A stretch of DNA of 10,340 nt, taken from the NCBI GenBank assembly GCA_002424525.1, contig DIKJ01000223.1:1-10340 (forward strand), written 5' to 3'. The DNA is from Bacteroidales bacterium UBA5621. GTDB lineage: Bacteria; Bacteroidota; Bacteroidia; Bacteroidales; VadinHA17. The notes under the pieces were generated by a model. The model saw only the letters and a list, made by a program, of their open reading frames with translations, was not told where the DNA came from and searched no databases. The translations under genes and the position numbers were made by a program. Shown here piece after piece: positions 1-9,353 of this stretch (position 1 is its first letter; each line of letters starts with the position of its first letter).

Positions 1-1110
1 GCAAAGCCTGCAGGAGCCCTCTGCAACCTAAGGTGCAGGTATTGCTATTACCTTGATAAGAAGGACCTTTACCCGGGGAGGAGATCTTTCGTGATGAATG
101 ATGAGATACTTGAAAGATATATTGTTCAGAATATCGAAGCTTCAACGGATGAGATTATTAATTTCTCATGGCACGGCGGCGAACCCTTACTGGCCGGACT
201 GGATTTCTTCAGGAAGGCAGTTGAGATACAGAAGAAATACAAACCTTCAGGAAGAACGATCATTAATGGTATCCAGACAAACGGAACGCTTATCGATGAA
301 GAATGGGGCAGGTTTCTTGCAGAGGAGAATTTTATTGCAGGGATCAGTATCGACGGGCCGGGTGATCTTCACAACAGATTCAGAAGGACTCCGGATAATA
401 AGCCGGCTCTTCAAAAAGCGCTTGAAGGTTATGAAATTCTCCGGAAGTATGGCATTGTCAGCGAAATTCTGTGTGTAGTAAATTCTGATAATGTCAAACA
501 CCCCTTTATCGTTTATGATTTTTTCAAACAACTTGGGACAAAATATCTGACTTTCCTGCCTCTTGTGGAAAGACGTGATGGTACCAGTTCAGGAGTCAGC
601 ACTGAATCTGTGGCCGCCGACGATTTTGGAGATTTTCTTATCAGCGTGTTCGACGAATGGGTTGAGCATGATATTGGAGAGATAAAGATCCAGATAATTG
701 AGGAGGCCGCCAGGAGCGCTTTTAACCAGGAGCATACTCTATGTATCTTCAGGGTAGATTGCGGAGGCGTTCCTGTTCTGGAACATAACGGAGATTTCTA
801 TTCCTGCGATCATTATGTTGATTCAGGGCATCTTATCGGTAATATTTCCAATGGTACACTGGCCGGTTTCCTCGACAGTGATCAGCAAAAGGCATTCGGA
901 AGGATAAAGTCTCAGACTTTGCCCCAATACTGCCTCGAATGTGAAGTCAGAAACATGTGCAACGGGGAGTGTCCCAAAAACAGGTTTATCACCACCCCTG
1001 AAGGTGAGCCCGGATTAAATTACCTTTGTAAGGGGTATAAAAAATTCTTTAACCATTGCCGCCCCTTCGTGGAGGCCATAGCTTCTGCCTGGAGAAGTGC
1101 CGGACGATGA
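1..1110 (+). CDS. Anaerobic sulfatase maturase, radical SAM/SPASM (5' end outside window)
   Basis: Enzymes of this family oxidise a Cys or Ser in a sulfatase active site to formylglycine in the cytoplasm without oxygen. The frame is open from base 1, so 369 residues are visible and probably about 10-25 N-terminal ones are missing; the ATG at 91 is internal because the radical SAM motif lies before it. That motif, CNLRCRYC (CX3CX2C, visible residues 8-15, bases 22-45), follows the family's AKPAGAL lead-in. The SPASM region has all seven expected cysteines: C254, C269, then CX2CX5CX3C at 311-324, and C343. The CD pair at 269-270 matches the catalytic-base Asp of characterised anSMEs. The HGGEP motif (visible 58-62) fits SAM binding. 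An active maturase is therefore likely. No sulfatase is seen in the window; one may lie upstream. It converges on the next gene with a 52-bp gap. Confidence 0.93.
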   Translation, partial: AKPAGALCNLRCRYCYYLDKKDLYPGRRSFVMNDEILERYIVQNIEASTDEIINFSWHGGEPLLAGLDFFRKAVEIQKKYKPSGRTIINGIQTNGTLIDEEWGRFLAEENFIAGISIDGPGDLHNRFRRTPDNKPALQKALEGYEILRKYGIVSEILCVVNSDNVKHPFIVYDFFKQLGTKYLTFLPLVERRDGTSSGVSTESVAADDFGDFLISVFDEWVEHDIGEIKIQIIEEAARSAFNQEHTLCIFRVDCGGVPVLEHNGDFYSCDHYVDSGHLIGNISNGTLAGFLDSDQQKAFGRIKSQTLPQYCLECEVRNMCNGECPKNRFITTPEGEPGLNYLCKGYKKFFNHCRPFVEAIASAWRSAGR

Positions 1111-1162
1111 GTTGACAAGCGTTAGTACAGCCTGGCTCAAACGTTACCGGGAAATAGAGTCT

Positions 1163-2020
1163 CTACTTCAGTTTTTCCTTAAAAAATCCGACAGTTCTTC
1201 CCCATGCAAGCTTCGCAGCTTCTTCATGGAACCTGCCAGGATTTGTGTCATTATTAAATCCGTGGCCTGTTCCCGGGTATGTGAATATCTGATATTCTTT
1301 TTTATTTTTCTTCAGGGCCTCCTCAAAAGCCTGTATTCCGGCGTTTATCCCTGCGTCGTTCTCGGCATAGTGAGCCATTACCGGTGCCTTTATTTTAGCT
1401 ACGTCCTCCTCAGCGGGCTGTCTGCCGTAATAAGGGACAGCGGCATCGAGGTCGGGCGAATTGACGGCTACCTGGTTGGTCATTGCGCCACCCCAGCAAA
1501 AACCCGTGCAACCCACTTTCCCCGTCGAATTGGGATGTGTCTTGAGATATTTTACCGCGGCGACAAAATTCTTTGTCGTTTCCTCGCCATTAAGTTTTTT
1601 AAAAAGCTCGCCGACATTGGATATATCATCCGGTGTTCCACCTACCGGGGAGAGTGCATCGGGTGCCAGAGCCAGGAATCCCTCTTTCGCCATCTTTCTT
1701 GTAACATCCTGAATGTGGGGAACCAGGCCCCTGTTCTCGTGGATAACAATAACCGACGCAAATTTAGCTCCGGTTTTTGGCCTGGCCATAAAGGCCCTCA
1801 TATCGCCTGTAGCTGCAGGATATTTAATAAATTCAGTTATCAGGTCCGGGTCGGTCTGGTCCGCAGTTGCAGCTCTTAATTCATTTTCCCTGAGTGCAGG
1901 AAACAGGGCTCTCGCAGCAGCTACACTTCCTGTGAGCAGAGCCACTTTTTTAATAAATGAACGCCGGTCACTCCTGCCGTCACGATAGTCATTGTACAAT
2001 TCAGTTAATTTTTTGTCCAT
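1163..2020 (-). CDS. Dienelactone hydrolase family protein with Tat-like leader
   Basis: This is an alpha/beta hydrolase of the DLH family, 285 residues from the chosen start. The ATG at 2020 (MDKKLTELYND) is preferred over the in-frame ATG at 2047, because a short acidic stretch before a twin-arginine segment is the usual N-terminus of secreted relatives. The leader contains DRRSFIKK followed by a hydrophobic Ala-rich stretch (about residues 19-40), which resembles a Tat signal, so export to the periplasm is inferred. The catalytic triad is visible: nucleophile Cys in GFCWGG (residue 175), Asp in ENDAGIN (222) and His in GTGHGF (253). The HENRG segment (94-98) supplies the conserved Glu that activates the Cys. 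The leader plus about 220 residues of hydrolase is a normal length. The substrate is unknown; many relatives annotated as carboxymethylenebutenolidase do not act on dienelactone. It is divergent from fhs and convergent with the sulfatase maturase gene. Confidence 0.88.
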   Translation of the reverse strand: MDKKLTELYNDYRDGRSDRRSFIKKVALLTGSVAAARALFPALRENELRAATADQTDPDLITEFIKYPAATGDMRAFMARPKTGAKFASVIVIHENRGLVPHIQDVTRKMAKEGFLALAPDALSPVGGTPDDISNVGELFKKLNGEETTKNFVAAVKYLKTHPNSTGKVGCTGFCWGGAMTNQVAVNSPDLDAAVPYYGRQPAEEDVAKIKAPVMAHYAENDAGINAGIQAFEEALKKNKKEYQIFTYPGTGHGFNNDTNPGRFHEEAAKLAWGRTVGFFKEKLK

Positions 2021-2047
2021 GTTGGTGCATTTTTTCGTAATAATCAT

Positions 2048-2076
2048 GTAAGATACAAAAAACTTTTAAAACCAAA
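2048..2076 (-). promoter_or_regulatory. Weak candidate promoter for the DLH gene
   Basis: On the minus strand, TTTG (2076-2073) is followed 17 bases later by TATCTTAC (2055-2048). This partly matches the Bacteroidota pattern TTTG-N17..23-TAnnTTTG: the TA and two T positions agree, the last two do not. It sits about 28 bases before the chosen ATG at 2020, and its position favours that start over 2047. The surrounding sequence is A/T-rich, so a chance match is possible. Confidence 0.3.
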
Positions 2077-2120
2077 AATTAGTAAATTGCCGGATGATAC
2101 TGAACCAAACAAACTCCATT

Positions 2121-3791
2121 ATGAAACAGGATATTGAAATTGCGCAGGAGGCCAACATAAAGCCTATAGTAGAAATAGCCGAAATGCTGGGTATTCATGC
2201 GGACGAGCTTGAACAATATGGAAAGTTCAAGGCAAAAATACCGCTCGATTTCATCAGTGAGGAGCGTATGAAAAATTCAAAGCTTATCCTTGTTACTGCC
2301 ATCACTCCGACACCGGCCGGAGAGGGAAAAACAACCACATCAATCGGTCTTGCCCAGGCACTCAACCGTCTGGGAAAGAAAGCCACGGTTGTCATTCGCG
2401 AGCCGTCGCTGGGTCCGGTTTTCGGGATAAAGGGAGGCGCTGCCGGAGGTGGTTACTCACAGGTGATACCGATGGAGGATATCAACCTGCATTTTACCGG
2501 GGACCTCTCAGCGGTGGAGAAAGCGCATAACCTTCTTGCCGCCCTCATCGATAACAATATTCAGCTTAAGGAGGGCAATCTTGGCATTGATCCCAGAACT
2601 ATTGAATGGAAGAGGGTAATGGACATGAATGAGAGATCGCTAAGGGATATTGTAATAGGTCTTGGCGGAACTACCGAGGGGGTGCCCCGGCAGTCGGGAT
2701 TCAATATCACCGCCGCTTCAGAAGTTATGGCAACATTATGTGTTGCCAGCGATCTTCAGGATCTTAAGGCGAGGCTGGGAAATATTTTTGTCGGGTATAC
2801 TTTCAGAGACAAACCGGTATTTGCCCGCGACCTTAAGGCACACGGAGCTATGGCAGCGCTTCTGAAGGAGGCCATTAAACCCAACCTGGTGCAGACCCTG
2901 GAGGGAACTCCTGCCATTATCCATGGAGGGCCCTTTGCAAACATTGCACAGGGAACCAACTCAATAATTGCCACGAGAACAGGATTATCACTTAGTGATT
3001 ATGTCGTAACCGAGGCCGGTTTTGCAAGTGAACTGGGCGCTGAGAAATTTTTTGATATCAAGTGCCAGTATGGCAATCTTAAGACCAATGCAGTTGTTAT
3101 CGTCGCCACTGTTAAGGCGCTTAAATACCATGGCGGTCTTAAGCTTTCCGCTCTGCAGAATGAGGACCTGGGTGCTCTTCAAAACGGTTTCGATAATCTC
3201 GACAAGCATATCGAAAACATGAAATATTTCGGGTTCAGTCCTGTAGTGGCAGTCAACAGGTTCAATTCAGATACGGATGCTGAACTCTCACTCCTTGTAA
3301 AACACTGTGAAGCAAGGAATGTCAAAGTGGCATTGAACGAATCGTGGGCCAGAGGCGGTGAAGGAGCAGTCGATCTTGCAAACAAGGTACTCGATTCGGT
3401 AAAAGATTGCCCCGATTGCTTCAAGCCTTTATATGATCTGGAATGGCCCTTTGAAAAGAAGATTGAAACGATCTGCAAGAAGATGTATGGCGCTGATCAT
3501 GTTGAATACACAATAAAGGCCAAGAATCAGATTGACAAGATCAATCAGCTTGGGTTCGGAAACCTGGCTGTATGTATTGCAAAAACACAGAAATCACTTT
3601 CGGACGATCCTCTCAAACGCGGCAGGCCAAAAGGGTTCATTGTTAAGATAAGAGAAGTGGAACTCTCTTCCGGTGCAGGGTTCATCGTTCCCATCGCCGG
3701 CACCATAATGAGAATGCCCGGTTTGCCTGCCACACCATCTGCGGAAATAATCGACATAGATGCAAATGGCCGGATAACAGGATTGTTCTGA
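2121..3791 (+). CDS. fhs: Formate-tetrahydrofolate ligase
   Basis: This cytoplasmic enzyme makes 10-formyl-tetrahydrofolate from formate, tetrahydrofolate and ATP (EC 6.3.4.3), feeding purine synthesis and one-carbon metabolism. The protein has 556 residues, the usual length for the family. The start at 2121 (MKQDIEIAQEA) is chosen over the in-frame ATG at 2094 because family members begin at this point and the nine extra residues are not typical. Visible motifs are the ATP-binding loop PTPAGEGKTT (63-72), PSLGPVFGIKGGAAGGGY (95-112), the MEDINLHFTGD stretch (118-128), TEAGFASELGAEKFFDIKCQ (about 300-320) and VATVKALKYHGG, the family's second signature. No frameshift or missing key segment is seen. 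It lies 100 bp from the divergent DLH gene start; no folD or other C1 gene is adjacent, so it seems to be transcribed alone. No Shine-Dalgarno is seen, as is common in Bacteroidota. Confidence 0.97.
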   Translation: MKQDIEIAQEANIKPIVEIAEMLGIHADELEQYGKFKAKIPLDFISEERMKNSKLILVTAITPTPAGEGKTTTSIGLAQALNRLGKKATVVIREPSLGPVFGIKGGAAGGGYSQVIPMEDINLHFTGDLSAVEKAHNLLAALIDNNIQLKEGNLGIDPRTIEWKRVMDMNERSLRDIVIGLGGTTEGVPRQSGFNITAASEVMATLCVASDLQDLKARLGNIFVGYTFRDKPVFARDLKAHGAMAALLKEAIKPNLVQTLEGTPAIIHGGPFANIAQGTNSIIATRTGLSLSDYVVTEAGFASELGAEKFFDIKCQYGNLKTNAVVIVATVKALKYHGGLKLSALQNEDLGALQNGFDNLDKHIENMKYFGFSPVVAVNRFNSDTDAELSLLVKHCEARNVKVALNESWARGGEGAVDLANKVLDSVKDCPDCFKPLYDLEWPFEKKIETICKKMYGADHVEYTIKAKNQIDKINQLGFGNLAVCIAKTQKSLSDDPLKRGRPKGFIVKIREVELSSGAGFIVPIAGTIMRMPGLPATPSAEIIDIDANGRITGLF

Positions 3792-3792
3792 A

Positions 3793-3824
3793 AAAATCGG
3801 CCCGACAGTACGCAGAACGATTTT
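3793..3824 (+). terminator. Possible weak hairpin after fhs
   Basis: AAAATCG (3793-3799) and CGATTTT (3818-3824) are exact inverted repeats separated by 18 bases, starting just after the fhs stop codon. The stem is short and A/T-rich, and only four T follow, so it would be a weak terminator. A second pairing, GTTCTG (3785-3790) with CAGAAC (3813-3818), competes with it. Confidence 0.25.
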
Positions 3825-3825
3825 A

Positions 3826-3856
3826 TTTGAGAAATTGATGCCTTTGGTTATCTTTA
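3826..3856 (+). promoter_or_regulatory. Candidate Bacteroidota-type promoter for the beta-galactosidase gene
   Basis: TTTG (3826-3829) is followed after 19 bases by TATCTTTA (3849-3856), which matches TAnnTTTG except at the last base. Both elements and their spacing fit the primary sigma factor consensus of this phylum. The predicted transcript start is about 15-20 bases before the ATG at 3883, giving a short leader. This suggests the gene is transcribed independently of fhs. Confidence 0.5.
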
Positions 3857-3876
3857 TTAGCACATATTAAACCTGA

Positions 3877-7113
<3,237 letters not shown>

Positions 7114-7120
7114 GTTTTAT

Positions 7121-7228
7121 AATCCTCCGTGTCCTCTGTGTCTGTTCTGTGTCCCTCTGTGTAACCCCAAAGGAAGTTTCTTAATAACTTTCACTGAGAC
7201 ACACAAAGAATTCGCAGAGGGCTCTGAG
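7121..7228. repeat. Cluster of CTCYGTGT units with inverted counterpart
   Basis: Within the 179-bp gap after the galactosidase gene, four imperfect copies of a CTCYGTGT-like unit occur between 7123 and 7162 (cctccgtgt, cctctgtgt, ttctgtgt, ccctctgtgt). The complementary form appears at 7191-7228 (GAGACACAC, GCAGAGGG, CTCTGAG). Exact inverted pairs are TGTGTCT (7137-7143) with AGACACA (7197-7203), and CCCTCTG (7153-7159) with CAGAGGG (7215-7221). The latter extends to nine pairs with one G-U. A tight hairpin CAGAG-gg-CTCTG lies at 7215-7226. The transcript could fold and act as a terminator or processing site, or this may be one copy of a dispersed non-coding repeat. The rest of the gap (7229-7292) shows nothing recognisable. 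Confidence 0.6.
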
Positions 7229-7292
7229 TTGCCTCTGATAAATGCGGTGCTGCGGGAAAGATGAGAACATCAAATTTAATGAAAACCAATAA

Positions 7293-9353
7293 ATGGATTC
7301 AATACTTGATTACCTGAAGATAAAACCTTCGCCGCAGTCGATAGATTATGTGGAGAATAAGAAGCAATTCCACCTTTATACACTTCTCACTGAGCAGAGG
7401 CACCCGAAAACCTGGACTTTGAGTTCAGTAATAAGGGAGGACACAAGGGAAGGATTGAGAATGCTGCTCGCCGTTGATGAGGATATTTCGGATATGATTG
7501 ACAAATTTTCGGGAGATCTTATGCATGCCGAAAAAGCTGTTAATGCGATACACCGGGCGATAAAAGAGAAAAGGAAGATCTATTTTTACGGTTGCGGCTC
7601 AACAGGAAGGCTTGCGAAGATGATGGAGAGTACTCTCTGGAGACCATTCTGGAGGAAAATGAAAAGATCAGCATTCTGGGGAAAGCTCTCTGTAAATATC
7701 CCTGATGACATCGAGGAGCGGCTGATAGGAGAAATGACGGGGGCTGACAGGGCACTGATAAGCTCACTGGAAGGATTTGAGGACCTTCAGCTGATCGGAA
7801 GGCTTCAGCTTAATGACCGGGGAATTGAAAGGGGAGATGTGGTGTTTTGTGTAACGGAGGGAGGAGAAACCTCTTCTGTCATCGGCACGATCCTGACAGC
7901 CCTTGACCAGTACGGAAAACAGGATGAGAAAAGTGCAGCCGAAGCATCCGGGAATCTGTTCTTCGTTTATAATAACCCTGACAGTCTTCTTCTCCCTTTT
8001 GAAAGAAGCAGGATCGTTCTTCAGAATCCGGGAATAACAAAGCTGAATTTAACTACGGGTCCCCAGGCAATAACCGGTTCAACCAGAATGCAGGCAACAA
8101 CCAGTGAAATATTCGTTCTGGGTTCAATCCTGGAAGAAGCACTTTACAGGGTGATGAGGGAATACCTGTCCGCTGAGGAGCTGTCGCAGACAGGATTTGA
8201 ACCGGGGACAGATCTTTACAAAAGACTGACATCCTTTAAGGATGTGAAGATATCTGTTGATGACACCATCGACTCCCTGAGAGAGTTCACAGATTCAGAA
8301 ACGGAGACCTATGTTAAGAAGCGGTTTTCAATCTATTTTGCCGGAGATGCGCTGATAACGGTTTTCACTGACAGCACTGAAAGGAGTCCAACCTTCAGGC
8401 TCTATCCCCTGGATACCGTAAATGCTGACGCAAGACGGTCGTGGATACAGGTCTGGACAGAGAGCCGCGACATAAAAGATGCATGGCAGGCGTTGCTTGG
8501 CAGAGGTTTCCGGGGACTGGAAGAGCCGTTCTATAAACCCTTTTTTGAAGAGGAGATCGATGATCCTTACCTGAAAAACGTAGCCCTGAAAAGCCTGGCC
8601 AATGCTGGCAACGATCAGGAAAGATTCTACGACCTCTCGTTTTCTGAATCGAATATAACAAGGTACACTATTCACCCTGACGATATAGGAGTGATTGTGT
8701 GTGTGGATGATGAACATGCTCAACCGGAGGGTCCCGGTTCGGGATTCAGGAAGTTTGCTGAGTACTTTAAGAAGAAGGGAGCAAAAGTAACGGTAATAAC
8801 TGTGAATGGTAGCAAGGGGGCTCTGTCTGAAAAGCCCATGGCAGATGAAGGTGCAGTAAACATTGATCTGCCTGTTTTCCCTGATCCGATTGGACTGAGG
8901 AAGCAGATTGCACTTAAAATGCTGTTAAATACCCATTCAACAGGTGTGATGGCAAAGCTGGGAAGGGTGATCGGTAATACGATGACCACTGTCAATCCCA
9001 GCAACCTGAAGCTGATCGGCCGGGCAACATATCTGATCATGAGTCATGTGAATGACACGATTTCGGGCCGGCACTGGACTGACAGGCATGGTGTATTCAG
9101 AAACCTGACCTTCGGAGAGGTGAATGCTGTACTCTATGATTCCATCGACTATGTATCCGGAAATAATCCCGGACAGACTGCGGAGGTGCCATTGTCAATA
9201 ATACGGATCCTTGAGGCTCTGAAGAAACGCGATTTTTTCAGTTGGGAGGGTGCTCAGAACATACTGGATTGTCAGGGGCTGGATGCATTTCTGACGGAAC
9301 ACAATCCTACTTTAAGTTCAGCTCCACCTTCAGAACAGAGTCCTCACCAGTAA
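7293..9353 (+). CDS. GCKR-like double-SIS protein, MurQ-related
   Basis: This 686-residue protein has two sugar-isomerase (SIS) domains, as in animal glucokinase regulatory protein; MurQ etherase has one. The first half has YGCGSTGRL (99-107), GADRALISSLEGFED (150-164), VTEGGETSS (187-195) and GPQAITGSTRM (256-266), each with a counterpart in MurQ and GCKR. The second half ends with KMLLNTHSTGVMAKLGRVIG (542-561) and SNLKLIGRA (570-578), matching the closing helices of both families. A C-terminal VPLSIIRILEAL stretch (632-643) resembles the helical cap of GCKR. The MurQ acid/base Glu after GRL is not in register (Glu at 112, Thr at 114), whereas the later Glu of LEGFED (160) is kept. Likely roles are sugar-phosphate binding or isomerisation or etherase-like chemistry in the cytoplasm; the exact function is unknown. 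There is no signal peptide. The start at 7293 gives a normal N-terminus; no Shine-Dalgarno is visible. The 3' end overlaps the convergent PHP gene. Confidence 0.85.
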   Translation: MDSILDYLKIKPSPQSIDYVENKKQFHLYTLLTEQRHPKTWTLSSVIREDTREGLRMLLAVDEDISDMIDKFSGDLMHAEKAVNAIHRAIKEKRKIYFYGCGSTGRLAKMMESTLWRPFWRKMKRSAFWGKLSVNIPDDIEERLIGEMTGADRALISSLEGFEDLQLIGRLQLNDRGIERGDVVFCVTEGGETSSVIGTILTALDQYGKQDEKSAAEASGNLFFVYNNPDSLLLPFERSRIVLQNPGITKLNLTTGPQAITGSTRMQATTSEIFVLGSILEEALYRVMREYLSAEELSQTGFEPGTDLYKRLTSFKDVKISVDDTIDSLREFTDSETETYVKKRFSIYFAGDALITVFTDSTERSPTFRLYPLDTVNADARRSWIQVWTESRDIKDAWQALLGRGFRGLEEPFYKPFFEEEIDDPYLKNVALKSLANAGNDQERFYDLSFSESNITRYTIHPDDIGVIVCVDDEHAQPEGPGSGFRKFAEYFKKKGAKVTVITVNGSKGALSEKPMADEGAVNIDLPVFPDPIGLRKQIALKMLLNTHSTGVMAKLGRVIGNTMTTVNPSNLKLIGRATYLIMSHVNDTISGRHWTDRHGVFRNLTFGEVNAVLYDSIDYVSGNNPGQTAEVPLSIIRILEALKKRDFFSWEGAQNILDCQGLDAFLTEHNPTLSSAPPSEQSPHQ

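Noticed and set aside
98..478. 126-residue open frame overlapping the sulfatase maturase gene
   Set aside because: It lies in another frame of a gene with clear radical SAM and SPASM motifs, and shows no coherent domain.
1111..1162. Bidirectional terminator between the two convergent genes
   Set aside because: Only short pairings are visible (AGCC-T-GGCT without a usable loop, CGTT with AACG) and no T-run follows, so a terminator cannot be supported.
1097..1879. 260-residue open frame on the plus strand
   Set aside because: It is fully antisense to the DLH gene, which has a complete catalytic triad. The translated sequence is rich in Cys and has no recognisable domain.
2083..2090. Promoter -7 element for fhs (TAAATTGC)
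   Set aside because: It matches only four of six fixed positions and has no TTTG or TTG at a suitable distance upstream.
7121..7228. CRISPR array
   Set aside because: The units are about 8-10 bases, imperfect and adjacent, without regular spacers or nearby cas genes.
7600..7700. Possible frameshift in the SIS gene around the Trp-rich stretch
   Set aside because: The stretch differs from MurQ, but the frame stays open and family motifs continue directly after it (GADRALISSLEGFED). A family-specific insertion is a simpler explanation.
8328..8723. 131-residue open frame on the minus strand
   Set aside because: It is antisense to the SIS protein gene, whose frame is continuous and matches family motifs on both sides.
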